Shown here: positions 29,031 through 37,557 of the stretch, piece after piece
Layout: every line of letters begins with the position of its first letter
Position numbering within the stretch: position 1 is the stretch's first letter
NCBI RefSeq assembly: GCF_019216885.1
Contig: NZ_JAAQRC020000001.1
Span: forward strand, 5,819,501 to 5,883,500
Origin: Methylobacterium sp. SyP6R
Lineage (GTDB): Bacteria; Pseudomonadota; Alphaproteobacteria; Rhizobiales; Beijerinckiaceae
Direction: 5' to 3'
Length of the DNA: 64,000 nucleotides
Notes under the pieces: generated by a model
Told to the model about the DNA's origin: nothing
Seen by the model: the letters and a program-made list of their open reading frames with translations, nothing else
The model's database searches: none
Program-made: the position numbers and the translations under genes

Positions 29031-29738
29031 ATGCGGGCAGTGTTGGACGGCCTCGGCCGGGCGGGCCATGTCGATGCGCGGCATGTCGATCGCCAGGGCC
29101 TCCTGAAGCGCGGCATCCGGGCGGCGCAGCTCGGACTTCTCGGCACGCTGCTGCTCATCGGCGGCGCCACGACGCAGGGGCAGACCCAGACCCTGGCCGC
29201 CCTGCCCGATGCCAGCGCGGCGATCGAGCGCGGCGGCACGGCCAAGCCCGTGAGCGCCTGGACCGATTTCTGCAACCGCTACCCGGCGGAATGCGCCGTC
29301 GACACCAGGGAGCCCACCACCCTGACGATGACGCCGGCCCTCTGGCGCACGCTCACGGCGGTGAACCGGCGCGTCAACGGCCGCATCCGGCCGATGATCG
29401 ACCAGGATCATTGGGGCGTGGTCGACCGCTGGGACTTTCCCGATGACGGCATGGGCGATTGCGAGGATTACCAGCTCCTCAAGCGCCGGATGCTGGTGGA
29501 ACGCGGCCTCGCCCGCCGCGCCCTGCGGATGACCGTGGTGATCGACGAGATCGGCGAGGGGCACGCCGTGCTGATGGTCCGCACCGACCGGGGCGACTAC
29601 ATCCTCGACAACAAGACCAACATGATCCTGCCCTGGCAGCGCACCGGCTACACCTACGTGAAGCGCGAGGGTCAGGACGGCCTCGCCTGGGTGGCGCTGA
29701 ACGGCGTCGCCTCGCCGGTCACGACCGCGAATCGCTGA
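29031..29738 (+). CDS. BTLCP-type transglutaminase-like cysteine peptidase (copy 2)
   Basis: A tandem paralogue of the preceding gene, 235 residues. The same motifs occur in the same order: WTDFCNRYPAECAVD, DQDHWGVVDRWD, GDCEDYQLLKR (Cys), GEGHAVLM (His), ILDNKT (Asp) and a closing TTANR. The N-terminus differs: it has a longer cytoplasmic lead (about 35 residues) before the hydrophobic segment, so it may be a membrane-anchored version. ATG at 29031 is used. The pair clearly arose by local duplication. Confidence 0.9.
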   Translation: MRAVLDGLGRAGHVDARHVDRQGLLKRGIRAAQLGLLGTLLLIGGATTQGQTQTLAALPDASAAIERGGTAKPVSAWTDFCNRYPAECAVDTREPTTLTMTPALWRTLTAVNRRVNGRIRPMIDQDHWGVVDRWDFPDDGMGDCEDYQLLKRRMLVERGLARRALRMTVVIDEIGEGHAVLMVRTDRGDYILDNKTNMILPWQRTGYTYVKREGQDGLAWVALNGVASPVTTANR

Positions 29739-29754
29739 TCCGGGCCGGAGCCGC

Positions 29755-30504
29755 TCAGGTCCGGCGCAGGACGTTCTCGGCGAGGCGGCCCCATTCCGCC
29801 TGGAGCTTGCGCACATGCGCGGGGGCGCGGCGTAAGGAGTCCAGGATCTCCTGCGCATCGCGCCGCGCCTCTTCCGGGCGGCCCGCCTCGGCCAGCACGG
29901 AAGCGAGCCGGGCGCGTGCCTCGTAAGCGTGATCGTGCCGCGAGATCGTCTCGAACGCGTCGATCGCCTCCTCGGTGCGGCCGACAGCCGCCAGGGCGCG
30001 GGCATGGAGCATGGGCCCGCGCGGAGAGTCGTAATCGGGCTCCCGAACTTTCAGCGCATCGAGGCCGGCCAAGGCCTCCGCCGGACGGCCGAGCGCCAGA
30101 TCGGCCTCGGCCCGGGCGAGATGGAAGACCGGCTCGCCGCCATTCGGCCGCTGGACGATCTCGTCATACTGCTCCCAGGCCTCCTGCCACTTGCCGAGCG
30201 CCGCGCATTCCTCGGCGAAGCGCGCCCGGTTGGCGACCGTGTCGGCCTCCGCGAGTTGGTCGCGCAAGGCGCGGTAGATCCTCTCCGGGTTCACGCTGTG
30301 GGCGATCGCGCGCCGGGTCCTCTCGCCGCGGGGCGAGCCGAGGAGGTTCGGCAGCAGCTCGACCAGGATGTAGGCGATGCCGCCGAGGGGCGGCAGGAGA
30401 ACGATGATCCAGCCCCAGGGCGAGAACCGCCCGGTCTTCGCGGCATGGACCGCGAGGCCGACATTCACGAGCAGGAGGAGAAGGGCGATCGGCACGGCAC
30501 GCAT
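29755..30504 (-). CDS. Membrane-anchored TPR-like protein
   Basis: The product has 249 residues. Two N-terminal membrane spans (residues ~3-20 and ~28-52, IIVLLPPLGGIAYILVELLP) resemble the phospholipase D N-terminal anchor domain. A cytoplasmic helical region follows with tetratricopeptide-like repeats (ECAALGKWQEAWEQYDEIVQ, ADLALGRPAEALAGLDAL, LAAVGRTEEAIDAFETI, VLAEAGRPEEARRDAQEI). It probably scaffolds other proteins at the inner membrane. Its partner is unknown. It ends 16 bp from the convergent BTLCP copy 2. Confidence 0.82.
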   Translation of the reverse strand: MRAVPIALLLLLVNVGLAVHAAKTGRFSPWGWIIVLLPPLGGIAYILVELLPNLLGSPRGERTRRAIAHSVNPERIYRALRDQLAEADTVANRARFAEECAALGKWQEAWEQYDEIVQRPNGGEPVFHLARAEADLALGRPAEALAGLDALKVREPDYDSPRGPMLHARALAAVGRTEEAIDAFETISRHDHAYEARARLASVLAEAGRPEEARRDAQEILDSLRRAPAHVRKLQAEWGRLAENVLRRT

Positions 30505-30604
30505 CCCGGTATCGAGGGCTGCGTGCGAGAAAGAACGGCGCTTCCGCTAGGTCAACACGCGCCACGCGCGGGCGAATGCGGACCCGGCCTGCGAGGCAGG
30601 GCTC

Positions 30605-30934
30605 TCAGGCGCCCGACACCAGATGGGCGAGGTCGAGCACGACCCGGCCCGAGACCAGGCTCCAGCCGCAGGCCAGCATCGTCGCCAGCATCACGAACGG
30701 CACCGGCCGCCGCTCGATCCGCCGGCCGCGCACGGTGTTGCGCAGGATGATGAACGGGGCTCCGAAGGCGAGAATCGGCAGGGAGGCGAGCGCCACGATG
30801 CCGCCGCCGGACAGGAGGCCGAAGCTCGCACGCCGCGCCGTCGCCCATTCGAAGGCGCTCGCCAGGAGGCCGGCGAAAGCGAGGCCGAGCACCAGGGTCT
30901 GCAGGTTCTCGAGAGCGGAGGGCGAGAGGTTCAT
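30605..30934 (-). CDS. Small integral membrane protein
   Basis: The product has 109 residues with three hydrophobic segments (about 10-30, 42-65, 80-100) and a basic loop (NTVRGRRIERRP). No catalytic motif is present. It resembles conserved DUF6949-type small membrane proteins of Rhizobiales, from memory. It lies 100 bp upstream of the TPR gene on the same strand and may be co-transcribed with it. Confidence 0.75.
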   Translation of the reverse strand: MNLSPSALENLQTLVLGLAFAGLLASAFEWATARRASFGLLSGGGIVALASLPILAFGAPFIILRNTVRGRRIERRPVPFVMLATMLACGWSLVSGRVVLDLAHLVSGA

Positions 30935-31208
30935 GGGAGGTTAAACTCCGGCAAGCGCGTTCGTCCCACCCTGCGCCAGACGCGATTTTCGATTATGGTT
31001 AATTTTTCGTTATCCACAGGTCTTTGAGGCCGATCCCGTTGCGGGATTCTCCTCCCCCTTTGTGTGATTCTCCTCGGCATGGGGCGGTCGCGCCACAGAA
31101 ATCCGCCCCGTGACCGGGTTTCGGTAAGGAGCCGTTAACGATCGGAGCCGAACGTTCGGGGATAGGCCCGGTCCGGGCCTCGAATCGAACGAATCGGAGG
31201 CGGGCGCC

Positions 31209-31916
31209 ATGGGGCCTGCACTGAGCGCCACTGTCGCGCAACTCGAACGGGATGTGATGCGTGCGGCGCGGACCGGTCGGTCCGCGGTCCCGCCCGTCGC
31301 CCGCCATCCGTCCGACCGGCGCCTGATCCTCGCGGCAGCCCTCGGGCTCGCCGGCACGCTCGCCCTCACGGGTGTCCTCGCCGCCTGGCTCGCCCGTCCG
31401 CCGGTTCCGGCCGGCCCGGTGGTGGTGGCGAACCTCGCGCCCCGTCCCCTCGTGCTGCCGGCCGCCTGGTTCGTACGGCCCGCTGCCGCCGCCGAGGCGA
31501 CGCCGGAGCGGATCGACCTGGCGATCCCGTGGAGCGAACTGACCGGCAGCGCTCTGCCCGGCCTGATGCGGGTGACCGCCACGCGGGCCCCGGAGACCGA
31601 GGCGCCGCTGAGCCCGGCCCGGCGCTACGCCCGGTTCCTCACCGCCGAGGCGCAACCGTTCGGCGAGGGCCTGATGCGCCGGCGCTTCCGGACCGGCACG
31701 CCGTTCGAGGGCGAGGATCTGTACCTCGCGCAGGGCGAGGGCAGCCGCTTCGCGGCGCGCTGCACGACCGGCGCCGTACCGGAGCCCGACGCCGCCTGCC
31801 TCAGCGAGATCCGGGTCGGGTCCTTGAGCTTGCGCCTGCGTTTCTCGACCGACCGGCTGCCCTCCTGGAGCGCCGGTCTTGCCGGGCTGGAGCGTCTGTT
31901 CGGCCCCAGCCCGTAA
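31209..31916 (+). CDS. Hypothetical membrane-anchored protein
   Basis: The product has 235 residues with one membrane span (about 40-60, LILAAALGLAGTLALTGVLA). The periplasmic domain of ~165 residues has a conserved-looking ARRYARFLTAEAQPFGEGLM segment and two Cys (RCTTGAV...AACLSEI) likely to form a disulfide. I do not recognise the fold. The cytoplasmic N-terminus is short and basic. It starts after a 274-bp gap and ends 9 bp before the convergent DUF3126 gene. Confidence 0.75.
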   Translation: MGPALSATVAQLERDVMRAARTGRSAVPPVARHPSDRRLILAAALGLAGTLALTGVLAAWLARPPVPAGPVVVANLAPRPLVLPAAWFVRPAAAAEATPERIDLAIPWSELTGSALPGLMRVTATRAPETEAPLSPARRYARFLTAEAQPFGEGLMRRRFRTGTPFEGEDLYLAQGEGSRFAARCTTGAVPEPDAACLSEIRVGSLSLRLRFSTDRLPSWSAGLAGLERLFGPSP

Positions 31917-31925
31917 GGCTTTGGA

Positions 31926-32138
31926 CTACTCGTCCAGATCGGTGTCGAGGATCGCCATCGAGAAGTTGAACGAGCGGTCGCCGTCCTCGTCGTCGACCGA
32001 CAGCACGCCGAGAAATTCCTCACCGATATAGACCTCGGCCGAATCCGTCTTCTTGGGACGGGCGACGAGCCGGATGTTGTGGTTGGCGAAAGTGCGGCGG
32101 AGATAGCCTTCCACCTTCGTCATCTCGGTCTTGTTCAC
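31926..32138 (-). CDS. DUF3126 family protein
   Basis: A 70-residue cytoplasmic protein matching the alphaproteobacterial DUF3126 family: TKVEGYLRRTFANHNIRL, then KKTDSAEVYIGEEFLGVLSV and a terminal ILDTDLDE. The function is unknown. In many Rhizobiales it lies next to cysE, and here cysE is the next gene (271 bp downstream, same strand), so a link to cysteine synthesis is plausible. Confidence 0.88.
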   Translation of the reverse strand: MNKTEMTKVEGYLRRTFANHNIRLVARPKKTDSAEVYIGEEFLGVLSVDDEDGDRSFNFSMAILDTDLDE

Positions 32139-32296
32139 GCTGGCCTCTTCACGTGCTTGGGCGTCGCAGCGACCGCGCCGGAGCGGGCGCGGGCACTGCC
32201 GCCTTCAACGAGGACCCCGCGCCGCCGGCACGGGATGCGACGATGCCCCCTCCCCGCCGGGCGGACCGCGGGGTCTGTCCACGGGCGATTCCCTTG

Positions 32297-32337
32297 CCGC
32301 AGGAACTTGCGCCGTAGGAACTTGCGCCGCAGGAGCG
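32297..32337. repeat. Short tandem repeat (2.7 copies of 15 bp)
   Basis: CCGCAGGAACTTGCG is followed directly by CCGTAGGAACTTGCG and a partial third CCGCAGGAGCG, in the gap between the DUF3126 and cysE genes. Each unit contains a small dyad. There is no gene in this 271-bp gap. The tandem could be slippage-generated. Confidence 0.5.
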
Positions 32338-32409
32338 TCTCGGGGGGCGGCAGGCCCCCGCCTTGCCACGGCGGGGCCTGACGGGCAAGGCGCCCTGCGC
32401 GCCCGGCCG

Positions 32410-33249
32410 TCAGATCCCGTCCATCGCGTTGATGAACTGGTTCATCGCGCGGGCCGGGTCCGAGCAGCCGGCCGAGCCGACCACCCGCGCCGGCACGCCC
32501 ACCACCGTGGTGCAGGGCGGCACCGCCTGAAGCACCACCGAGCCGGCGGCGACCCGGGCGCAGGCCCCGACCTCGATGTTGCCGAGGATCTTGGCCCCGG
32601 CGCCGATCATCACGCCGTGGCGGATCTTGGGGTGGCGGTCGCCGCCGTGCTTGCCGGTGCCGCCGAGGGTGACGTCGTGCAGCATCGAGACCTCGTCCTC
32701 GATCACCGCCGTCGAACCGACGACGAGGCCGGTGGCGTGGTCGAGGAAGATGCCGCGGCCGATCCGCGCCGCCGGGTGGATGTCGGTCTGGAACACCTCG
32801 GAGGAGCGGCTCTGGAGGTAGAGCGCCAGGTCGCGCCGGCCGCGGGTCCAGAGCCAGTGGCCCAGGCGGTGGGCCTGGATGGCGTGGAAGCCCTTGAAGT
32901 AAAGGACCGGCTCGATCGCCCGGCCGGCGGCCGGATCGCGGTCGATCACCGCGCCGATATCGGCCCGGAAGGCCTGGCCGATGCCGGGATCGTCCGCCAC
33001 CGCCTCGCCGAAGGCCTGGGCGATCAGGTCAGCGGTCAGCGCCGGGTGGCCGAGCCGCGAGGCGACGCGGTGAGCCACCGCCGATTCGAGGGTGGCGTGG
33101 TTGAGCACGCTGGCGAACAGGAACGAGGCCAGGCGCGGCTCGTCGTGCATGACGGCCTCGGCCTCCTGGCGCAGCCGCCGCCAGACCGGATCGACGATGC
33201 CGGCGACCGGATCGGCGCCGGACAGGGTGGGAGCGGGGCTGGACGACAA
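32410..33249 (-). CDS. cysE: Serine O-acetyltransferase
   Basis: First committed step of cysteine synthesis, acetylating serine with acetyl-CoA. The product has 279 residues. The N-terminal SATase domain is at ~15-150, and the left-handed beta-helix follows (DIHPAARIGRGIFLDHATGL, then KHGGDRHPKIRHGVMIGAGA). His in FLDHATG and Asp in DIHP are the catalytic pair. The start is taken as TTG at 33249, five bases after AGGAGAAGG. The frame stays open further upstream, but that extension is low-complexity Ser/Arg/Pro sequence. No C-terminal Ile-rich cysteine-feedback anomaly is seen; it ends NAMDGI. Confidence 0.92.
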   Translation of the reverse strand: MSSSPAPTLSGADPVAGIVDPVWRRLRQEAEAVMHDEPRLASFLFASVLNHATLESAVAHRVASRLGHPALTADLIAQAFGEAVADDPGIGQAFRADIGAVIDRDPAAGRAIEPVLYFKGFHAIQAHRLGHWLWTRGRRDLALYLQSRSSEVFQTDIHPAARIGRGIFLDHATGLVVGSTAVIEDEVSMLHDVTLGGTGKHGGDRHPKIRHGVMIGAGAKILGNIEVGACARVAAGSVVLQAVPPCTTVVGVPARVVGSAGCSDPARAMNQFINAMDGI

Positions 33250-33385
33250 CGACCTTCTCCTCGGCAGCGGCGGCGGGCGGACGAAACTCTCTCCACCGCA
33301 TGGCGCACGACGGCGTTCATCCGGAATAGCCTGGAGAGGCACCGGCGATTCATCAAGCCCCCCTGCCCGCGGGGCTGCCCCGCCC

Positions 33386-34138
33386 TCAATCGCCGTCGGG
33401 CCTGAAGACGTAGCCCATGCCCCTGACGGTCTTGATGAAACGAGGATTGGCCGGGTCGGGCTCGACCTTCTTGCGGATGCGGTTGATGCGGACGTCGATC
33501 GCCCGGTCGAAGGCGTCGGGGTCGCGGGCATCGGCGAGATCGAGCAGGCGCTCGCGGGTCAGCACGCGCTTGGGGTTGTCCAAGAAGGCCTTCAGCAGGC
33601 CGTATTCGGACCGGGTCAGGATCTGCTCGGTGCCGGCTTCGTCGCGCAGGCGCAGGGTCTCGGTATCGACGATCATCCGGCCGAAACGGACGCCGTTCTC
33701 CTGTCGGTCGTCCGGCCTGGTCTCCTTCTCCTGCTTGCCCTCCTCCGGCGGGGCGCTCTTCGCCTGCGCTGCCCGGCGCAGCACCGAGCGGATGCGGGCG
33801 ACGAGTTCGCGCAGTTCGCAGGGCTTGGGCAGATAGTCGTCGGCCCCGAGTTCGAGGCCGACCACCCGGTCGATCGGGCTCGCAGTGGCGGTGAGCATGA
33901 TGATGGGGATCGTCGAGCGGCCCTTGAGATCGCGCACGATCGAGAGCCCATCCTCCTCCGGCATGTTGAGGTCGAGGACGATCAGGTCCGGGGCGACCTC
34001 GGCGAGGCGCCGCCGCAGCGCGCGGCCGCCGTCGCACAGGCTGACCTCGAAACCGTGCATCCGCAGGTAGTCGCCCACCATGGCGCGGGCATCGGGCTCG
34101 TCGTCGACCACGACGACGTGCGGGGCGAGGCTCGTCAT
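33386..34138 (-). CDS. OmpR-family response regulator
   Basis: The product has 250 residues. The receiver domain is at 6-125 with acidic pocket Asp12-Asp13, phosphoacceptor Asp56 (LIVLDLNMP) and Lys in LPKPCEL. A charged, Lys/Glu-rich linker (~125-150) precedes the winged-helix DNA-binding domain (TRSEYGLLKAFLDNPKRVLT, then RINRIRKKVEPDPANPRFIK). No partner kinase is adjacent on this strand. The receiver-kinase hybrid 0.8 kb away on the other strand is a possible partner. Start ATG 34138 is chosen for the normal receiver N-terminus. Confidence 0.92.
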   Translation of the reverse strand: MTSLAPHVVVVDDEPDARAMVGDYLRMHGFEVSLCDGGRALRRRLAEVAPDLIVLDLNMPEEDGLSIVRDLKGRSTIPIIMLTATASPIDRVVGLELGADDYLPKPCELRELVARIRSVLRRAAQAKSAPPEEGKQEKETRPDDRQENGVRFGRMIVDTETLRLRDEAGTEQILTRSEYGLLKAFLDNPKRVLTRERLLDLADARDPDAFDRAIDVRINRIRKKVEPDPANPRFIKTVRGMGYVFRPDGD

Positions 34139-34378
34139 CCCGTCGCCCCCGGACGGGCAGCCCGCCCGCATCCCCGCCTCGCCACCATCCTGCGCCCCCG
34201 TGCCGCAGCGGCCCCGACATCACGGGGGCGCTGGCGACGACAATGCCGTGCCGGACGCTTTCCGTCCACGTGCCGCACCGGGAGCCGGGGCACTGCACCA
34301 AGATTGTCCTCAGTTCGTCGGGGCGCGGGGATCGGCCCGCCATCCCCGGAAAAGACGGATCTCGGGCGAGGATCCGGT

Positions 34379-34606
34379 TCAGGCGAGGATATCGGCCAAC
34401 CGTCCGGCGAGCCGGGCGCGGGAGGCGGCCGAGAGGGCGCCGGGTGCCTCGGCCTCGATCAAGGCGGCGATCTGGGCCCGGCTCGGGCCGCGCGGGCGGG
34501 AATCCTGCAGGAGCGCGTTCAGGGCATCGAGATCCCGCTGCCAGGGTGCGCCTTCCGGCAGCGGGGCGGCGGTCGCGCCGACATGTCCCGGGACCACGTG
34601 AAGCAT
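34379..34606 (-). CDS. Small protein of unknown function
   Basis: The product has 75 residues from ATG at 34606, preceded by AAGGGAGG at good spacing. The first half has HVVPGHVGATAAPL. The second half is a helical, Ala/Arg-rich segment (PSRAQIAALIEAEAPGALSA, then RARLAGRLADIL) that looks like a short helix-turn-helix or protein-interaction fold. It lies between an OmpR regulator and a histidine kinase hybrid, which suggests but does not prove a signalling role. I do not recognise the family. Confidence 0.6.
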   Translation of the reverse strand: MLHVVPGHVGATAAPLPEGAPWQRDLDALNALLQDSRPRGPSRAQIAALIEAEAPGALSAASRARLAGRLADILA

Positions 34607-34914
34607 GGCGTGCCTCCCTTGTCTGCAAGCGCGGTGCTTGTAGGCGGGCTCTGTTGCACGAGCATTACGTGGCAACGATCGCCGCGCGGGATGTGCTCTC
34701 GCGCACAAGACGTCATGCCGTGCCGTTCGCGGGCTGCCGCCGTCGCCGTGTCGTCGCATCGAGATTCCGACACTCCGCCGGCGACGCGGGACCGGGCCGG
34801 TCGGGGCAAGCGGTGCGGATCGTCGGGTGTGATCTTGTCCTGACGGCTCGGGCCCGCCAGGATAACGCGCGGCGCCTTGCCAACCGGTCCGCGCAGGCCC
34901 TCAACGGACGGTCG
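34607..34914. promoter_or_regulatory. Divergent promoter region, no gene
   Basis: This 308-bp region separates the 75-residue gene (minus) and the receiver-kinase gene (plus). No open frame with domain content is seen. It must hold both promoters, but I could not pick reliable -35/-10 hexamers. It is of ordinary GC content. Confidence 0.35.
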
Positions 34915-36660
34915 ATGAGCGACGACGACATCCTCTTCCTCCTGCCGGACGACGAGCCCGGCGAGGACCTGCAAGCGGCCGCCTGGCCGGTCATGGTGGT
35001 GGACGACGATCCCGCCGTGCACGAGGGCACCCGATTCGCACTGTCCGGCTACGGCCTCGACGGGGCGGGGCTCGAACTCATCTCCGCCTATTCGGCGGCG
35101 GAGGCCAGGACCCTGCTCTCGGCCCGGCGCGGCATGGCGGTGATCCTGCTCGACGTGGTGATGGAGACCGACGATGCGGGCCTGCAGCTCGTCGACTTCG
35201 TGCGGCGCGAGCTGAAGGACGACACGGTGCGCATCATCCTGCGCACCGGGCAGCCCGGCCAGGCGCCGGAGCGGCGCGTCATCGTCGATTACGACATCAA
35301 CGACTACAAGGCGAAGACCGAGCTCACCGCCGACAAGCTGTTCACCAGCCTGACCGCGGCGTTGCGCGCCTACCAGCAGCTCAAGCGGCTGGAAGAGACG
35401 CGGCGCGGGCTCGAGATCATCATCGACGCCGCCCCGATGCTGCTCGACTACAAGTCGATGCAGCGGCTGGCCGAGGGCGTGCTGACCCAGGTCTCCTCGC
35501 TCCTCAACGTCGCCTGCGAGGGCATCCTGGTCCTGCGCGAGCAATCCGGCCCGCAGGATGCGGTGAGCGTGCTCGCGGGCTCCGGCTGCTACCAGCACCT
35601 CGCCGGCGACGGGCAGCGCCCCCTCGACAACGACGTGCGCGAGATCGTCGCCCGCGCCTTCGCGGAGCGGCGCCACACCTTCGGCGACCGCTGGTCGACC
35701 CTCTACGTCCACACCGCCAGCGGCAGCGAGATCGTCGCCCTGCTGAAGGCCGACCGCTCGCTTTCGGAGACAGACCGGGCGCTCATCGGCCTGTTCACCT
35801 CGCGCCTGTCGGTCGCCTTCGACAACGTGATCCTCTACGAGCAATTGCAGCGGGCCAATATCGGCCTGGAACAGCGGGTGGTGGAGCGCACCGGCGAATT
35901 GATGCGGGCCAACCGGCGGCTCGCCATGCAGCGCTCGGACCTGCGCCGCGCCAATCAGCTCAAGACCGAGATCCTCGGCACCGTCGCCCACGACCTGAAG
36001 AACCCGCTCGCGGTGATCCTCGGCCGGACCGAGATGCTGGGCGACATGATCGAGGCGAGGCCGCCGCCCACGGAAGCGATGCACGCCCAGATCGGCCATA
36101 TCCGCGAGACGGCGCGCCGCCTCACCGGCATGATCGAGACCCTGATCGCCGATGCGATGAACGACGCGCTCGACATCGTGGTCCGGCGCGAGCCGGTGGA
36201 TTTCGCCGGCCTCGCCCGCGAGGTGTCGCAGGCCAACGCGCCTTTGGCCGAGACCAAGGGCCAGACCCTGCGCTCGGAGATCGCCGCCGGCCTCACGCTC
36301 CACGGCGACGCCGAGCGCCTGCGCGAGGCGATGGACAACCTGATCTCGAACGCCATCAAGTATTCGCCGGCCGGCGCCGAGATCGTCGTCACGGTGACGC
36401 GTGAAGCCGACGAGACCGTCTACGCGGTGCGCGACCACGGGCCAGGCCTGTCGCCGGAGGATATCGGCCGCCTGTTCGGCCGCTTCCAGCGCCTTTCGGC
36501 CAAGCCCACCGCCGGAGAAGGCTCGACGGGCCTGGGGCTCTCGATCGTCAAGCGCATCGCCGAGTTGCATGGCGGGCAGGCCACGGCGGAGACGCATGGG
36601 ACCGAGCCGGGCTCGACCTTCGCGATCCGGCTGCCGCACGGAACCGGCGGGATCGAATGA
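34915..36660 (+). CDS. Receiver-DUF3369-histidine kinase hybrid
   Basis: The product has 581 residues with unusual domain order. An N-terminal receiver (25-150, phosphoacceptor Asp80) is followed by a DUF3369 domain (about 165-320) that resembles a GAF fold. A coiled-coil linker (ANIGLEQRVVERTGELMRA) leads into HisKA with His359 in VAHDLKNPL, then an HATPase with N box DNLISNAIKYSPAG and G boxes DHGPGLS and STGLGLSIVKR. There is no membrane segment, so it is a soluble kinase probably driven by an upstream kinase through its receiver. Output partners are not encoded next to it except the OmpR-type regulator 0.8 kb away. Confidence 0.92.
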   Translation: MSDDDILFLLPDDEPGEDLQAAAWPVMVVDDDPAVHEGTRFALSGYGLDGAGLELISAYSAAEARTLLSARRGMAVILLDVVMETDDAGLQLVDFVRRELKDDTVRIILRTGQPGQAPERRVIVDYDINDYKAKTELTADKLFTSLTAALRAYQQLKRLEETRRGLEIIIDAAPMLLDYKSMQRLAEGVLTQVSSLLNVACEGILVLREQSGPQDAVSVLAGSGCYQHLAGDGQRPLDNDVREIVARAFAERRHTFGDRWSTLYVHTASGSEIVALLKADRSLSETDRALIGLFTSRLSVAFDNVILYEQLQRANIGLEQRVVERTGELMRANRRLAMQRSDLRRANQLKTEILGTVAHDLKNPLAVILGRTEMLGDMIEARPPPTEAMHAQIGHIRETARRLTGMIETLIADAMNDALDIVVRREPVDFAGLAREVSQANAPLAETKGQTLRSEIAAGLTLHGDAERLREAMDNLISNAIKYSPAGAEIVVTVTREADETVYAVRDHGPGLSPEDIGRLFGRFQRLSAKPTAGEGSTGLGLSIVKRIAELHGGQATAETHGTEPGSTFAIRLPHGTGGIE

Positions 36661-37122
36661 CCGAGGCGCTGCGAACCGTCTGCGCCACGACCGAGAGACG
36701 GCGGCGTTCGCACGGCGAGGTTCGGCGGGCATGCAACGTCGCTGCAGCGGGACACCACTCCGCCCTCGCACGCGCGTAGCGCTGGCCAGCCCGTTTCGAT
36801 CCCGATCGATCAAATTCAATGTCTCAACTGATTCTCTCGATGATGATTTGATCTATGTTTAAAATAAAGTTGTTGAAATTTTTGTTTGTATCTTAAAATA
36901 CGAATAAAAATCTCAATCTCGCGATTTTTAACATATAAAATTGCCGTTCATTCTATGGAATAACATTAAATCGATCGAGATTATGTCAGCAACTGGTACT
37001 TTATCGTTATACGACGGAAAATATCAAGCCCGATACGATCGACGAACTGTCGACCGATGTTAACTTTCGCGTAACTTTCTTATATTGCAATCAATCTCAG
37101 GTTGATCAACCCGGGGTTGCCA
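36661..37122. other. Gene-free region with a strongly AT-rich island
   Basis: From about 36815 to 37090 the sequence becomes very AT-rich, with T/A runs such as TTTGTTTGTATCTTAAAATA, in sharp contrast to both flanks. No gene is visible. It precedes the tadE-like gene and probably contains its promoter and sites for an AT-preferring regulator (for example MucR/Ros-type). Foreign origin is also possible. Confidence 0.6.
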
Positions 37123-37557
37123 ATGCCTCTCTCCCGCCTTTCGCCGACGCGGTTCGTCCATCACCGGTCGGGTTCGGCCGCGGTCGAGTTCGCGATCCTT
37201 GCCCCTGCATTACTGGCGATCCTGCTCGGAATCGTCGCCTTCGGAAGCTTTATCGGCACCGCCCATAGTCTACAGAATGCGGCCGGTGAAGCCGCGCGCG
37301 CGGCCGTCGCCGGGCTCGACCCGACCGAGCGCGCCATGCTCGCGACGGCCGCCGCACAACGAAGCATTGCAGGAAGCGGGCTGCTCCGAACGGATGCCCT
37401 CGTCGTCGACGCCAAGCCGGACCCGGACGATCCCGATCTCTTCACCGTGACGCTGCGGTACGATCTCAAGACGACCTTGCTCAACCTGCTGCCCCCGGTG
37501 GTGCCGTTCCCACAGACCCTCTCGCGCTCGGCCAGCATCCGGAGGGGCGGGCTATGA
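37123..37557 (+). CDS. TadE-like pilus assembly protein
   Basis: A membrane protein of 144 residues. A basic N-terminus (FVHHRSGSAAVEFAILAPAL) matches the TadE pseudopilin-like motif, with Glu in AAVEFA after the RSGSA stretch, followed by one membrane helix (about 22-45) and a periplasmic domain. ATG at 37123 is used; a TTG further upstream is also in frame. The gene overlaps the next by 4 bp. No other tad/cpa genes (no flp pilin, cpaA-F or rcpC) are found in the window, so the pair is isolated. Confidence 0.85.
   Translation: MPLSRLSPTRFVHHRSGSAAVEFAILAPALLAILLGIVAFGSFIGTAHSLQNAAGEAARAAVAGLDPTERAMLATAAAQRSIAGSGLLRTDALVVDAKPDPDDPDLFTVTLRYDLKTTLLNLLPPVVPFPQTLSRSASIRRGGL

Noticed and set aside
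32297..32337. Tandem 15-bp units considered as a CRISPR fragment
   Set aside because: Units are directly adjacent without spacers, only 2.7 copies, and no cas gene is present. It is a simple tandem repeat.
33250..33531. Upstream extension of the cysE frame
   Set aside because: The extra residues are low-complexity Ser/Thr/Pro/Arg sequence that overlaps the OmpR regulator gene. TTG 33249 has a good ribosome-binding site and gives normal CysE length.
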